A stretch of 38,064 bases of DNA, from the NCBI GenBank assembly GCA_003249035.1, contig QBMK01000035.1, positions 1 through 38,064 of the forward strand. The letters are read 5' to 3'. This document shows positions 15,139 to 25,346 of the stretch, piece after piece. The DNA comes from Pseudanabaena sp. (GTDB taxonomy: Bacteria > Cyanobacteriota > Cyanobacteriia > Pseudanabaenales > Pseudanabaenaceae). A model generated the notes under the pieces. That model worked only from the letters and a program-made list of their open reading frames with translations, searched no databases and was not told where the DNA came from. Made by a program: the position numbers and the translations under genes. Every line of letters begins with the position of its first letter. Within the stretch, counting starts at the first letter, position 1.

Positions 15139-17739
15139 ATGTTGTCAGCCTACCGTGACCATGTTGCCGAACGCGCTCAGCAAGGAATTCCACCTTTGCC
15201 CTTGAATGCTGTGCAAGCTTCTGCACTTTGTGATTTATTGCAAAATCCCCCCGCAGGCGAAGAGGAATTTTTATTATTGTTACTTCGCGATCGCATTCCT
15301 CCAGGTGTCGATCAAGCTGCCTACGTCAAAGCAGGATGGCTAACCGCGATCGCCAAAGGTGAGCAAAAATCACCACTCATTTCGCCATCAAGGGCTGTGG
15401 AACTGCTCGGCACTATGGTAGGCGGCTATAACGTCCACACCCTAATTGATTTGCTCGCCAATGACCAACTAGGGGATCTTGCTGCCACAGCTTTGAAGAA
15501 AACCCTATTGGTGTTTGATGCTTTTAACCAAGTTTTAGAACTTTCCAAGACCAATGCTAGAGCTAAAGCCGTGATCGATTCATGGGCGATGGCGGAATGG
15601 TTTACCAGTCGTCCTGTGCTGCCTGAAACTTTGACCGTGACAGTATTTAAAGTCACAGGCGAAATTAACACCGATGACTTCTCACCCGCCTCTCAAGCCT
15701 TCTCTCGTCCCGATATTCCCCTCCATGCCCTAAGTATGTTGGAATCGATGATGCCTGAAGGTTTGAAGAAGATTGTGGAACTCAAACAGAAAGGTCATCC
15801 CGTCGCCTTTGTCGGCGATGTCGTAGGAACAGGTTCTTCACGCAAATCAGCGATTAACTCGGTGCTGTGGCATATCGGCAATGATATTCCGTTTATTCCT
15901 AACAAGCGATCGGGCGGAGTGATTCTCGGTAGCACAATCGCCCCGATTTTCTTTAATACCGCCGAAGATGCAGGTGCATTGCCGATTCAATGTGATGTTT
16001 CAAAATTGGAAATGGGTGATGTGATTACGATCCACACTCACGAAGGTAAGATTACCAACTCAGCTGGCGAAACCCTTTCCACCTTTAGTCTTACTCCAGA
16101 CACCATCTCTGACGAAGTGCGTGCTGGTGGTAGAATCCCCCTTCTGATTGGGCGCAGTTTGACTGCCAAAACTCGCCATGCGCTCGGCTTACCTGCTAGC
16201 GAAGTATTTATCCTTCCATCTACTCCTGTTGATACTGGCAAAGGCTTCACCCTAGCTCAAAAGATGGTTGGTAAAGCTTGCGGTGTCGTTGGTGTGCGCC
16301 CCTACACTTCTTGCGAACCCCTTATGACCACAGTTGGTTCTCAAGACACAACAGGTCCCATGACTCGCGATGAGTTACAGGAGCTAGCCTGTTTAGGATT
16401 TAGTGCTGACTTAGTATTACAGAGCTTCTGCCACACCGCCGCTTATCCTAAACCCACTGACATCAAAACTCATAAGGAACTTCCCGATTTCTTTGCTACC
16501 CGTGCTGGTGTGGCGCTACGTCCCAACGATGGCATTATCCACTCTTGGCTAAATCGGATGCTGTTGCCTGACACCGTCGGCACTGGTGGCGATTCTCATA
16601 CCCGTTTTCCTCTTGGCATTTCTTTCCCTGCTGGTTCGGGACTGGTCGCCTTTGCTGCTGCCCTTGGCATTATGCCATTAGATATGCCTGAATCGGTTTT
16701 AGTGCGATTTACAGGTGAGTTACAACCTGGTGTCACCCTAAGGGATGTCGTAAATGCGATTCCTTATATTGCAATTCAAAAAGGATTGCTGACCGTTGAG
16801 AAGAAGAATAAAAAAAATGTCTTCGCTGGTAGGATTATGGAGATTGAAGGCTTACCCGATCTCAAGGTTGAGCAGGCTTTTGAGTTAACCGATGCCACCG
16901 CCGAGCGTTCTTGCTCAGGTAGCACGATTAAACTAAGTATTGAGACAGTTTCAGAATATTTGCGATCGAACATCGCCTTGATGAAAAACATGATTGCCCG
17001 TGATTACCACGATGCGAAAACCCTCACTCGTCGCATTGCCAAAATGGAAGAGTGGTTAGCTAATCCTGTTCTCATGGAAGCAGATCCTGATGCCGAGTAT
17101 GCAGAGATCATTGAGATCGATCTTAATGAAATAAAAGAGCCAATTGTTGCTGCACCAAACGATCCTGACAATGTAAAGTTGCTCTCGGAAGTTGCAGGCG
17201 ATCGCGTTGATGAAGTATTTATTGGCTCATGCATGACCAATATCGGTCATTACCGTGCTGCCGCCAAGGTTCTCGAAAAAGAACCGCCTGTCAAAACTCG
17301 TCTCTGGATTGCGCCTCCAACCCGTATGGATGAGTTTCAACTCAAAGAAGAAGGGATTTACAGCACTTTCGGTGTAGCTGGTGCAAGAACGGAAGTTCCT
17401 GGTTGTTCACTCTGCATGGGCAACCAAGCCCGTGTTGCCGATGGTGCAACCGTATTCTCGACTTCCACCCGCAACTTCAATAATCGCATGGGCAAAGATG
17501 CTCAAGTCTATCTAGGCTCGGCAGAACTAGCGGCTGTCTGTGCCTTGCTAGGTCGTATTCCCACGGTAGATGAGTATCAAGCGATCGTGACTAGAAAGAT
17601 CGATCCGTTTGCCAGCGACCTCTATCGCTATCTCAACTTCGATCAGATCTCCAATTTTGAAGATCAAGGTCGGGTGATTCCTTTAGACCAAATGCCTCGC
17701 ATCGAGGACATTTTGGGTATGCCTGTAGAGGCAAAGTAG
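15139..17739 (+). CDS. acnB: Aconitate hydratase B
   Basis: Cytoplasmic 4Fe-4S enzyme isomerising citrate to isocitrate, the AcnB type used by cyanobacteria. The 866-residue protein has the AcnB order. An N-terminal HEAT-like domain (1-160) is followed by the swivelling domain ([18 protein letters not shown] near 220-245). The catalytic core carries [19 protein letters not shown] near 480-500. Cluster cysteines lie in [14 protein letters not shown] and [13 protein letters not shown] near 700-765. No Shine-Dalgarno is visible before the ATG at 15139, but the N-terminus matches the family (MLxAYRxHVAERAxxGIPPLPL). Its partner enzyme, citrate synthase, is at 2623-3759. Confidence 0.97.
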   Translation: MLSAYRDHVAERAQQGIPPLPLNAVQASALCDLLQNPPAGEEEFLLLLLRDRIPPGVDQAAYVKAGWLTAIAKGEQKSPLISPSRAVELLGTMVGGYNVHTLIDLLANDQLGDLAATALKKTLLVFDAFNQVLELSKTNARAKAVIDSWAMAEWFTSRPVLPETLTVTVFKVTGEINTDDFSPASQAFSRPDIPLHALSMLESMMPEGLKKIVELKQKGHPVAFVGDVVGTGSSRKSAINSVLWHIGNDIPFIPNKRSGGVILGSTIAPIFFNTAEDAGALPIQCDVSKLEMGDVITIHTHEGKITNSAGETLSTFSLTPDTISDEVRAGGRIPLLIGRSLTAKTRHALGLPASEVFILPSTPVDTGKGFTLAQKMVGKACGVVGVRPYTSCEPLMTTVGSQDTTGPMTRDELQELACLGFSADLVLQSFCHTAAYPKPTDIKTHKELPDFFATRAGVALRPNDGIIHSWLNRMLLPDTVGTGGDSHTRFPLGISFPAGSGLVAFAAALGIMPLDMPESVLVRFTGELQPGVTLRDVVNAIPYIAIQKGLLTVEKKNKKNVFAGRIMEIEGLPDLKVEQAFELTDATAERSCSGSTIKLSIETVSEYLRSNIALMKNMIARDYHDAKTLTRRIAKMEEWLANPVLMEADPDAEYAEIIEIDLNEIKEPIVAAPNDPDNVKLLSEVAGDRVDEVFIGSCMTNIGHYRAAAKVLEKEPPVKTRLWIAPPTRMDEFQLKEEGIYSTFGVAGARTEVPGCSLCMGNQARVADGATVFSTSTRNFNNRMGKDAQVYLGSAELAAVCALLGRIPTVDEYQAIVTRKIDPFASDLYRYLNFDQISNFEDQGRVIPLDQMPRIEDILGMPVEAK

Positions 17740-17764
17740 GCGCTGGACTTTCTGCTTAAGATAT

Positions 17765-17797
17765 TAGGGTGAGTTCTTGTAACTCACCTTTTTTTTA
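17765..17797 (+). terminator. acnB terminator
   Basis: AGGGTGAGTT pairs with AACTCACCTT around CTTGT, followed by eight T. It starts 26 bases after the acnB stop. A typical intrinsic terminator. Confidence 0.88.
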
Positions 17798-17803
17798 TGA
17801 TTA

Positions 17804-17899
17804 TACCAACTCCCGAAAGTGTCGCCACACTTTCGGGAGTTGAAAAGCAAACCCAGTAAGGGTTTCGGAATCACGAAATGGCATTGCCATTTCGTGATT
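17804..17899 (+). repeat. Two-hairpin intergenic repeat, copy 2
   Basis: Starts TATACCAA. Hairpin 1 (17808-17841) has AACTCCCGAAAGTGT arms, the centre AAACCCAGTAAGGGTTT is at 17849-17865, and hairpin 2 (17869-17899) has AATCACGAAATGGC arms. Compared with copy 1, the outer arm bases differ on both sides in matching fashion, so every stem stays paired. It lies directly after the acnB terminator and may serve the convergent amidase gene. Confidence 0.9.
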
Positions 17900-17919
17900 T
17901 GATGTTGTTTGTTGTTGGG

Positions 17920-18885
17920 CTAGCGTGCTGAAGGACATCCAATAAAGATTTCTTTAATTCTAGGATACTCACTTAACAGTTTTTGGAAAAGATTAAAATT
18001 GAAACTGCGAGGATCGATACGTGAACCTGAGCGATCGACAATTTTGTGCGTAGTAATTCTCTCTAGCGGGACATCTGTTTTAGCAACTAACCATGCTAGA
18101 GACTGATATTGAGCTTCTGTATATCCACTATGGGTATAACCATTATGCATTCCATCTTCGGGCGTTTCTAGAGAAATATGATAGGCAAAATTATTTACAG
18201 AACTGGGATATCGAGGGTTAGTCTGTACTGCTTCATTGCCTGATGAACTTACAAAAACAGAATTCCCTGCTCCAAAAGCGCGTTTATCTGGTGGGACAAA
18301 GTAGATAATCGTTCCATCGATCGCAATTAACGTGTGATAGCTAGCCTGATTATCCTCATCAGTATGGAATTCTTGGAAAAAATTAATGACACTATTAGTA
18401 GATCCCACAGTTTCATGAAGGACAATGATGGGTGATAGATTTGCGAGATTGCCTGATAGATCTTTTATATATCGCTCTCCATAGTTGGAGGCTGCCGCCA
18501 AAGCAATTATTTCCCTAGGGCTATAAGCGATAGTCTTGGGGGAAGAATTAGTATTCGATGTAGAGTCGCTGATTGGCTTCCGAAATCGCTCCATAGTTAT
18601 AGGCGTAGCAGTAAGTGCTGCGGGTAACGATGGATCGGGTGGATTCGCTGGCGGTTGGATTTGACAGCCAAATACTGGTGCTGATTGGTTGATTTCTGAC
18701 GAAAAATTAATTTCTGGAAGATTTTGTTGTGCAATTTTTTTCGTATAGCTCTGTGTGCTTTTTGGACGAGTTTCCGTAAACTCGGCATCAGCAATTACCT
18801 TGGTTTTAGCTGGCTCTGCTAAGTGGATAAATATCACCAAGGTCAGAAAGAAGAAGGCGATTGCTACTAATCGTTTAACTTGCAT
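17920..18885 (-). CDS. Secreted N-acetylmuramoyl-L-alanine amidase (Amidase_2 family)
   Basis: A 321-residue envelope enzyme that should cleave the amide bond between muramic acid and the stem peptide. Residues 1-24 form a signal or membrane anchor (KRLVAIAFFFLTLVIFIHLA). A disordered S/T/P-rich linker runs to about 120. The Amidase_2/PGRP domain runs from about 150 to 295, with zinc ligands H157 (IIVLHETVG), H280 (ITTHKIVDRSG) and D291 (SRIDPRSF). The glutamate-like catalytic position may be provided around SYHTLIAIDG. It may work in cell separation or wall recycling. The start at 18885 gives the signal segment. Confidence 0.88.
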   Translation of the reverse strand: MQVKRLVAIAFFFLTLVIFIHLAEPAKTKVIADAEFTETRPKSTQSYTKKIAQQNLPEINFSSEINQSAPVFGCQIQPPANPPDPSLPAALTATPITMERFRKPISDSTSNTNSSPKTIAYSPREIIALAAASNYGERYIKDLSGNLANLSPIIVLHETVGSTNSVINFFQEFHTDEDNQASYHTLIAIDGTIIYFVPPDKRAFGAGNSVFVSSSGNEAVQTNPRYPSSVNNFAYHISLETPEDGMHNGYTHSGYTEAQYQSLAWLVAKTDVPLERITTHKIVDRSGSRIDPRSFNFNLFQKLLSEYPRIKEIFIGCPSAR

Positions 18886-18949
18886 AATTGGCTAATGGTA
18901 ACGGCAGAAAAGAGAAACAACATTTACGAGGGAGATTTATGAAAGTAAC

Positions 18950-19690
18950 TTATATTAAATAAATCACAATATTTATTTTCAAAGTGTTGAGAAGTAACTC
19001 TTTGAAAATAAATATTTTAGAGAGAAGCATATTCTTCTTTATGTGTTTCTCTCTACTAATCATTTTGGTTGAACGATGGTTACGGTCAACAGAATCGGCG
19101 AAGGGATAATTCGACTCAAAATAGCGATCGCATATCCAGTTAATACCGTAAGTGCGATCGCTAATCCGATCCATATGCGATTGCAGTTTTTCTGCGCTTG
19201 CTTTATCTGTTGTATGGAAATAGCCCTTTTGATGAACTATTTGTAATACTCGAACGATTTGACGCATCCATCCCATCGCCATTTGCTCTGAGAGCTTTTT
19301 ATAGGTATAGTTCCAATCATGAAGATTAATTCCTTCAATTTTTTCCATGACAATGCCATATATCATTTTTCTGTCTGGTAAATAATGATGGATATAAGCA
19401 TCGATTTTGGGTAATCCCATGAAATCAATTTGCCCAAACAAAAAAGCTTCTTTTTCAAAAAGCTCGACGGTTTTTTGTTGATCGTTTAACTCGGGTTTGA
19501 GAATTTTGAGTACTTTAGGATGTTGATTGGCATCTTCAACTTCGTAGATTGTCCCAAAGCCGCTTTTATCGCTAAGTAATCTCTTCACTGCATATGCGCG
19601 ATCAATGAGTAATTCGCATCCACATTGCTGGCAAAGCATTAATGTGTCTATATTCTGGCTATTGCAATTAGGATTGAGGCAAAGGCGCAT
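18950..19690 (-). pseudogene. Truncated Ser/Thr protein kinase with N-terminal zinc ribbon
   Basis: Residues 1-26 form a four-cysteine ribbon (CLNPNC...CQQCG) typical of cyanobacterial Ser/Thr kinases. The N-lobe follows: glycine loop SGFGTIYEV, lysine in VLKILKPE, an acidic helix and the hinge YGIVMEKIEGINLHDW. The protein then breaks where the catalytic loop should be. GYFHTTDKASAEK replaces the expected GYFHRDIKPSN, and no DFG or APE motif follows. The last 60-80 residues read through two inverted repeats (18968-19016 and about 19020-19056) and look like translated intergenic DNA. It probably lost its C-lobe by a deletion or rearrangement. A pseudokinase remains possible. Confidence 0.75.
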
Positions 19691-19722
19691 AATGAAGCTT
19701 TGTTTGCGACAAAATCATTATA

Positions 19723-19816
19723 GCGCCCAAAAAGTGTGACTACACTTTCGAGGGTTGAAAAGCAAATCCAGTAAGGCTTTTAGATTCTCAAAATGGCAAT
19801 GTCATTTTGAGAATTG
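19723..19816 (+). repeat. Two-hairpin intergenic repeat, copy 3 (partly decayed)
   Basis: Hairpin 1 (19726-19754) has CCCAAAAAGTGT against ACACTTTCGAGGG with mismatches. The centre reads AAATCCAGTAAGGCTTT, with two changes from the consensus. Hairpin 2 (19784-19814) has ATTCTCAAAATGGC arms with one mismatch near the loop. Located just upstream of the truncated kinase gene. Confidence 0.8.
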
Positions 19817-19959
19817 TTGTAATAAATATATTGATATTCTTAGATCCCTACTTGTTTTAAATGATAGATATTGCTAAATAATGATTCTCATACTTTAGTT
19901 TTGGGGTTTACAATAAGTTGAGTTCAAAGAAATTAAATATAGTTTAAATTATTAGTTCT

Positions 19960-20310
19960 ATGGAAATATTGTCAGTGCCGACAGAGATTTGTACTCTTTA
20001 TCCTGAAAGCACTTTAGGCAAAATATACCTAGATTGGATGCCGCAACCCGGAGACCATATTGATTTGGAAGGTAAAACCTACACAATTTTAGAACGTCGT
20101 CATCGATATCAGTTTCGTAGAGGTAAATACAACTTATTTAGAGTTTTAGTATATGTACAGTTAATACCAGAAAATCTGGAGAGAAGCTTGAGCAATGGTC
20201 GTTGGGTTATTGGAGATAGTAGTTGTCGCTATAACGCTTGTTCAGAAATGATCCGTTGTGCTGTAAATCCTGACGGACCATGTCAAGGCTGTCCCTTTTG
20301 GGAAGCATAA
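19960..20310 (+). CDS. DUF6464-type conserved cyanobacterial protein
   Basis: A 116-residue soluble protein. The N-terminal half is a beta-rich segment with WMPQPGDHIDLEGKTYTILERRHRYQFRRGKY near residues 27-58, followed by LFRVLVYVQ. The C-terminal third has five cysteines in SSCRYNACSEMIRCAVNPDGPCQGCPFWE, a likely metal- or disulfide-binding cluster. This layout matches the cyanobacteria-specific DUF6464 family, of unknown function. The ATG at 19960 is preceded by AT-rich DNA without a clear Shine-Dalgarno. Transcription is ended by the hairpin that starts at the stop codon. Confidence 0.8.
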   Translation: MEILSVPTEICTLYPESTLGKIYLDWMPQPGDHIDLEGKTYTILERRHRYQFRRGKYNLFRVLVYVQLIPENLERSLSNGRWVIGDSSCRYNACSEMIRCAVNPDGPCQGCPFWEA

Positions 20311-20338
20311 AAAAAGAAGTCGCGAAGCGACTTCTTTT
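20311..20338 (+). terminator. Terminator of the DUF6464 gene
   Basis: AAAAAGAAGTC and GACTTCTTTT arms enclose a GCGAAGC tip, starting right after the stop codon. Confidence 0.88.
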
Positions 20339-20340
20339 AG

Positions 20341-20389
20341 AGAACAAAAAATAGAGGTGGCGCTTCGCGCTGCCTCTATTTTTTGTTCT
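20341..20389 (-). terminator. Terminator of the outer-membrane-like protein gene
   Basis: AGAACAAAAAATAGAGG pairs with CCTCTATTTTTTGTTCT with a GCTTCGC tip. It abuts the stop codon of the convergent minus-strand gene at 20391. Confidence 0.88.
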
Positions 20390-20390
20390 T

Positions 20391-20891
20391 TTAGAATTGA
20401 ATGCCTACACCTGCTTGGAGCGAGGTACCTGCAGTTCCATTGCTTTGACCATTGAATGGAATCACTGCGTTGCTGTAAAGTAGAACGCTCTTGTTGAGGC
20501 TAACTTCTACTCCGGGTTGCAGAGCGAAAGAGGTTTGATTGCCTGTTAAGCTACTATCTCCGCCAACTTTAAATGATGCTCCAGCGCCAAGATAAACATT
20601 AGTGCGATCGCCAACAGGTAAGTCATAGGATACAGTAGGAACAATTGAAGTTCCACCATTCCCAAAGAGCACAGAACTTCTAGCAGAAATTGGTACACCA
20701 TCAAATTTATAGCGGCCAGCTAAGTTTGCACCAAATGTAGATGGGGTTGTGGCAAAGCTTTGGAGAGAGATACCCAAGCCTACGTAACTACCAGGTTGTT
20801 TTACTTCTTCGGCTGAGGCGATCGCGCTAAAAGAGGTAAGAACAGAAGTAGCGATCGCAATACCGAGAGAGATTTTTGTAAGAGATTTCAT
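20391..20891 (-). CDS. Small outer-membrane beta-barrel-like protein
   Basis: A 166-residue exported protein. Residues 1-27 are a signal peptide (MKSLTKISLGIAIATSVLTS, cleaved after SAIASA). The mature part has alternating beta-strands rich in G, V and S, and ends in GTSLQAGVGIQF with a terminal phenylalanine, the usual outer-membrane assembly signal. The ATG at 20891, with AGGA about 9 bases upstream, is preferred over the one six codons earlier. Function is unknown; it could be a small porin-like or surface protein. Confidence 0.75.
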   Translation of the reverse strand: MKSLTKISLGIAIATSVLTSFSAIASAEEVKQPGSYVGLGISLQSFATTPSTFGANLAGRYKFDGVPISARSSVLFGNGGTSIVPTVSYDLPVGDRTNVYLGAGASFKVGGDSSLTGNQTSFALQPGVEVSLNKSVLLYSNAVIPFNGQSNGTAGTSLQAGVGIQF

Positions 20892-21083
20892 GAGCTTGAT
20901 TTCCTGCATTGTTTTGCTGTGTGAGATGACTCTTTTGACTGGAGAGAATTCGCATTGTTCCCATTGTTCCTTTTGCCATAAAAGTTGCTAAAATTCCTTC
21001 TGCATCTATGTTGTGGCTTTTTAAAATGGATTCTATCTCTAAACAATCATGCTAATGGGTGACCTATCTCAAAGCAAATCTGC

Positions 21084-21128
21084 AACAAAAAAGAGAAGTA
21101 GAGCTTAGCTCTACTTCTCTTTTTTGTT
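21084..21128. terminator. Perfect palindrome between Gfo/Idh gene and outer-membrane protein gene
   Basis: AACAAAAAAGAGAAGTAGA arms meet at a GCTTAGC tip. It is one of two consecutive hairpins downstream of the Gfo/Idh gene. Confidence 0.75.
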
Positions 21129-21132
21129 AATT

Positions 21133-21163
21133 ATGAGAGTCGGTGCGAAGCACTGACTCTCAT
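21133..21163 (-). terminator. Hairpin just after the Gfo/Idh oxidoreductase gene
   Basis: ATGAGAGTC(G)GTGC pairs with GCAC(T)GACTCTCAT around GAA with one mismatch. It lies 11 bases beyond the stop codon. Confidence 0.75.
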
Positions 21164-21173
21164 CTTTAGGCTT

Positions 21174-22220
21174 TTAATAACTTCCTGCGATCGCAATTTC
21201 ACGTAGTTGCAGATCGCAACTGCGCCAAACTTGACCATCAAGAGCCGTTTGTTCGATCAGGCTAGCAAGGCGCAACGTCTTGAGAGCTTGATCGCCGCCG
21301 ACCGATGGTTGCTGGTTATCACGAACACAAGCCACGAAATGTTCTAGCTCAGCATGAAGTGGCTCGATATTACTGGTATGAACTTTTTCGATAAACCCAT
21401 CTTGACGATAAAGGACTTGGCCGTAATCAGTTGTCCAGTTAGCCGTAGTTTGGCGATAAATCAAAATTTCGTTGTTTAAGAAATCAGACTCGGTGAGTGA
21501 GTTTGTGCAATGAGCCGTAATTTTGCGTTTTTTGCGATGTGTAACTTTGCTAGCGGTGAGCGTGGCAATCACACTATTTTCAAAACCAATTGTTGCAGTC
21601 ACATAATCGAGGTACTCAGACTCAGGAGATACACGATTGCCATGAGCAGAAACACGTACGATGGGCGCATCAACTAGCTCCAAAATGATGTCAATGTCGT
21701 GAATCATTAGATCAAATACGACTGATACATCATTAGCCCTTTGTGAATAGGGACTCATGCGATCCGCCTCGATCGCCAAAATTGTCTCATGCTTTAAAAC
21801 TTTGCTGAGCTCTTGAAATGCAGGATTGAATCTTTCGATATGCCCGACTTGGAGAATTCGATTGTGGTCGGATGCAGTTTTAACTAGGGATTCAGCCTCT
21901 TCAATGGTGGCAGCGATCGGCTTTTCGATAAGTACATGAACCCCCGCTTTGAGACAAGTTGTGCCTACATCATAATGTAACCTTGTGGGTACTGCAATGC
22001 AGACCGCATCCACCAGAGGTAAAAGGTCTCGATAATCCTCAAAAAAGAGAACACGATGTTTACTAGCAGTATCGCGCCCACGCTCTACGCTCAAGTCAGA
22101 AACGCCAATTAGTTCTGCATCCTTGAGCAAGCTGAGAACCCTTGCGTGATGCTGCCCCATATTACCGATACCTATAACACCAACCCTGATGGGATCGTGG
22201 AAATTACGATTGGGGCTCAT
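21174..22220 (-). CDS. Gfo/Idh/MocA family NAD(P)-dependent oxidoreductase
   Basis: A 348-residue cytoplasmic dehydrogenase. The Rossmann motif is GVIGIGNMGQHHARVL near residues 15-30. The catalytic-lysine motif EKPIA is near 97-101, preceded by AGVHVLIEKPI. HIERFNPAFQEL near 127-138 is typical of members acting on nucleotide-sugars or cyclic polyols (WlbA/UDP-sugar 3-dehydrogenase-like), which suggests a role in polysaccharide precursor synthesis. The exact substrate is not determinable. The ATG at 22220 has GAGGA immediately upstream; a GTG three codons earlier is the alternative. Confidence 0.88.
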   Translation of the reverse strand: MSPNRNFHDPIRVGVIGIGNMGQHHARVLSLLKDAELIGVSDLSVERGRDTASKHRVLFFEDYRDLLPLVDAVCIAVPTRLHYDVGTTCLKAGVHVLIEKPIAATIEEAESLVKTASDHNRILQVGHIERFNPAFQELSKVLKHETILAIEADRMSPYSQRANDVSVVFDLMIHDIDIILELVDAPIVRVSAHGNRVSPESEYLDYVTATIGFENSVIATLTASKVTHRKKRKITAHCTNSLTESDFLNNEILIYRQTTANWTTDYGQVLYRQDGFIEKVHTSNIEPLHAELEHFVACVRDNQQPSVGGDQALKTLRLASLIEQTALDGQVWRSCDLQLREIAIAGSY

Positions 22221-22385
22221 ATTCCTCACAGCTTATGTAAACGCGCTCAGTTTGTCCAAAATCGTAACATGGATACATAGCGCTTTGTGTTCTAACTAGA
22301 AAGCACATCCAGTGTGCTTCAGCAATTTTGATTGTCAAACAAGCCTTTGGAGTTTGATCTCTGAACTTAAATGAGGCTATCTCTT

Positions 22386-22418
22386 AAAAGGAATGGACAT
22401 TTCTTGTCCATTCCTTTT
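22386..22418 (-). terminator. ppc terminator
   Basis: AAAAGGAATGGACA pairs with TGTCCATTCCTTTT with two extra bases in the loop (TTTCT). It ends at the base before the ppc stop codon. Confidence 0.85.
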
Positions 22419-25346
22419 TTAGCCTGTATTTCTCATGCCTGCGGCAATGCCGTTGATGGTAAGTAATGCACCACGCAATAGTTCGTTTTTGGAGTAACGC
22501 GATCGCAGATCGACAGTATCAGAACGGTGTTGACGTAAGCGCTTGAGCAACGAAGCTTGGATGAAACCAAGGGGGACGATCGAGCCATTACGCAATTGTA
22601 CAGATCGCTGAAGATCGCGATCGCTATCAAGGATTTGTTTTTGTCCTGTAATTGCTTGAATTACTTTTCGAGTACGTTGATACTCTTCATGGATTTCTGC
22701 AAATACTTCTATAAAAGCTTCTTCATAGCCTTCTCTGGTCAGCTCCCGCATATAGTGATGCGCGATTTGTAAATCAGTTTTAGCTAGTGTCATCTCCACA
22801 CGAGAGATTGCCGTTTTAAAGAATGGCCATTTGCTATAAAAATATTGCAACAATGATAAATGACCATCAGGGTTTTGCTGAAGAAACTCTTCAAGGGCTG
22901 CCCCAATGCCATACCAAGAAGGTAATAAAAATCGGCTTTGAGTCCAACTAAATACCCACGGAATTGCCCTTAAACTTGCCAGATCTCTCTTACCTGCTCG
23001 TCTTGCGGGGCGGGAGCTAATTTGTAATTGACTGATTTCTTCGATCGGGGTGACTTGATGAAAAAATTCGACTAGATTTGGTTGCTCATATATGAGATGT
23101 CGATAAACTTGGCGCGATCGCACCGAAATCCCTTCCATCGTATCTAGCCAGCAGTCGAGAGTGTCAGTACTGCTAGGTAAGAGAGCCGCTTGGATGACTG
23201 CTGCTGCGATCGTCTCCAGATTGTAGAGAGCTATTTCAGGCAAAGAATATTTTGAAGCAAGTACTTCACCTTGCTCGGTGATCTTGATCCGCCCTTCGAT
23301 ACTGCGTCCTGGTTGAGCCAAGATCGCTTCATAGGTTGGTCCGCCACCTCGTCCGACCGATCCACCTCGTCCATGGAACATGCGGAGATCGACTTGATAT
23401 TTTTGGCAAACCTCTTGGAGAGCACGTTGTGCTTTATAAATTTCCCAATTGCTGCTTAAAAATCCCGAATCTTTGTTGCTATCTGAGTAACCAAGCATCA
23501 CCTCCTGCAAATGTTCATGGCATTCAAGATAAGAACGGTAAAGCGGCAGCTCAAATAGCTCGGTCATAATTGGCGGGGCGCTGCGTAAATCCTCGACCGT
23601 CTCAAATAAAGGTGCGATGCTGAGCGAACCCATACCCGTTGCAGGATTATAAAGTCCTGCCTCCTTAGCCAGCAATAATACTTCGAGAATATCGCTGACA
23701 CTACGATTCATACTGATCACGTAGTTGTTGCAAATGGCGACAGAAAATTCTTGTTGAACCTTGGCAACCATCCGAAATGTCTCAATAATTTCGTTTGTTC
23801 TGGCGCTAAAGTCGAGCTTGGCAGGAATCATTGGGCGACGAGTTTTTAGCTCTTGAGTTAACCATGTAACCTTTTCGACTTCGGTCAGGTCATCATAGGG
23901 CTTATCAAGAAGCTGAAGTGCATCGGCAATTTCCGCGATGGTGTTGCTATGTTGGGTACTCTCTTGTCGGATATCAAGGTGGGCAAGATGAAACCCATAG
24001 ACATCAACCTGACGAATCAGATTCTCGAGGGGTTTGGGGTTGAGTTTTGTTTCTACTAAACTTGCCTGAACTAGCTTTAACTCTGCCAAAAATTCCGAAA
24101 CGTGATTGTATAGTTGATTCTCTTGACCTTTGGTGGATAGCTCCATTTCTGAGGCTTGCCAACCGCTATGACGTAATTTTTGGTTGCGATCGCGGGTTCG
24201 GATGAGTCGCTCGTGTACATAGGCTAGTTTTAGACGGTAAGGCTCTTGTCGGTACTTGAGTGAGTATTTCTCATAGATTTCAGGCAAATAAATTTGATCG
24301 TCCCCAAGGGAGTCGAGCAATTCTTGGGACACATCACTGAGACTTTGCGATAGCGACAGCAGGCGACTAAGTCGCTCAACGGATTTAATGTACTTGTTAA
24401 GCACAAGATTGCGCTGATAGCAGGCGGTTTGCCAAGTTACTTCAGGTGTGACATATGGGTTTCCGTCGCGATCGCTACCTACCCATGAGCCAAAGTTACA
24501 AAAGTTGTAGCGCGGTAAGGTTAGCTTGGGAAAGGTTTCTGAAATAGCTGAAGCAATGCGATCGTAAAGTACGGGGATTGCATCAAATAAGACTTCTTCA
24601 AAATAGTGCAATGTATAGTCGGCTTCGTCTAAAACCGTGGGCTTGATTTGGTTTAACTCATCAGTGCGCCACCAGAGTCGGATTTCTTCGGCAATTTGCT
24701 CCTGCAATGCTGCAGCTTCCCAGCTCAAAGAGATCGCCTGTGGGGCGATTTCGGCGCCTTTAGGATCGCTGATTCGATCCAGTTCCTTAAGCATCTTTGC
24801 GATCGTGCGTTGTTTCTCACGAATTGTATGCCGCACAATTTCGGTAGGGTGAGCGGTAAAGACTAGACTGATATCAAGATTGTTTAGAACTTTTTGAATT
24901 TGGCGTGGGGGCACATTTAGTTTTTTGAGCTCAGGGAAGAGCCAACGAAATGTGCCGACAGGGTATTCAGCTTCACTATTGATCGGGCTGATCCGATGGA
25001 TGTTAGTTTGCTCTTGCTCATGATCTTGCTCAACAATATTAATTAGTTGAAAAAATAAAGCAAAAGCACGAGCTGCCGTAGTTGCTTCTTGTAAATCAAG
25101 GCTTTCGACCACTTTTAAGACTTCTTGGGCTGGATATTCAGGTGCTTGCCCTTCGGGAGAACACATGGCTCTTAGTTGTCGTAATAAATCGACTAATTCT
25201 TGACCGCTTTCTCTTAATAGGACTGATTCCCACAAATCCTCTACGAGCTTGAGACGATATCGTAGACGGGAATTGGCGGCACGCAGATCGCTCTCTAAAT
25301 TAACTATCTGTACTAATGACGCTGACAGTGCTGCTGGGGAACTCAT
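22419..25346 (-). CDS. ppc: Phosphoenolpyruvate carboxylase
   Basis: This cytoplasmic enzyme fixes bicarbonate onto PEP to give oxaloacetate, the anaplerotic feed for citrate synthase. The 975-residue protein carries the diagnostic motifs: the active-site histidine in [13 protein letters not shown] near 165-177, [20 protein letters not shown] near 288-307, and the second-site block [19 protein letters not shown] near 665-683. [14 protein letters not shown] is near 620, and the C-terminal NTG is intact. Its N-terminus lacks the plant phosphorylation serine motif, as in other cyanobacterial enzymes. The length is near the usual 970-1050. The ATG at 25346 is the natural start. Confidence 0.97.
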   Translation of the reverse strand: MSSPAALSASLVQIVNLESDLRAANSRLRYRLKLVEDLWESVLLRESGQELVDLLRQLRAMCSPEGQAPEYPAQEVLKVVESLDLQEATTAARAFALFFQLINIVEQDHEQEQTNIHRISPINSEAEYPVGTFRWLFPELKKLNVPPRQIQKVLNNLDISLVFTAHPTEIVRHTIREKQRTIAKMLKELDRISDPKGAEIAPQAISLSWEAAALQEQIAEEIRLWWRTDELNQIKPTVLDEADYTLHYFEEVLFDAIPVLYDRIASAISETFPKLTLPRYNFCNFGSWVGSDRDGNPYVTPEVTWQTACYQRNLVLNKYIKSVERLSRLLSLSQSLSDVSQELLDSLGDDQIYLPEIYEKYSLKYRQEPYRLKLAYVHERLIRTRDRNQKLRHSGWQASEMELSTKGQENQLYNHVSEFLAELKLVQASLVETKLNPKPLENLIRQVDVYGFHLAHLDIRQESTQHSNTIAEIADALQLLDKPYDDLTEVEKVTWLTQELKTRRPMIPAKLDFSARTNEIIETFRMVAKVQQEFSVAICNNYVISMNRSVSDILEVLLLAKEAGLYNPATGMGSLSIAPLFETVEDLRSAPPIMTELFELPLYRSYLECHEHLQEVMLGYSDSNKDSGFLSSNWEIYKAQRALQEVCQKYQVDLRMFHGRGGSVGRGGGPTYEAILAQPGRSIEGRIKITEQGEVLASKYSLPEIALYNLETIAAAVIQAALLPSSTDTLDCWLDTMEGISVRSRQVYRHLIYEQPNLVEFFHQVTPIEEISQLQISSRPARRAGKRDLASLRAIPWVFSWTQSRFLLPSWYGIGAALEEFLQQNPDGHLSLLQYFYSKWPFFKTAISRVEMTLAKTDLQIAHHYMRELTREGYEEAFIEVFAEIHEEYQRTRKVIQAITGQKQILDSDRDLQRSVQLRNGSIVPLGFIQASLLKRLRQHRSDTVDLRSRYSKNELLRGALLTINGIAAGMRNTG

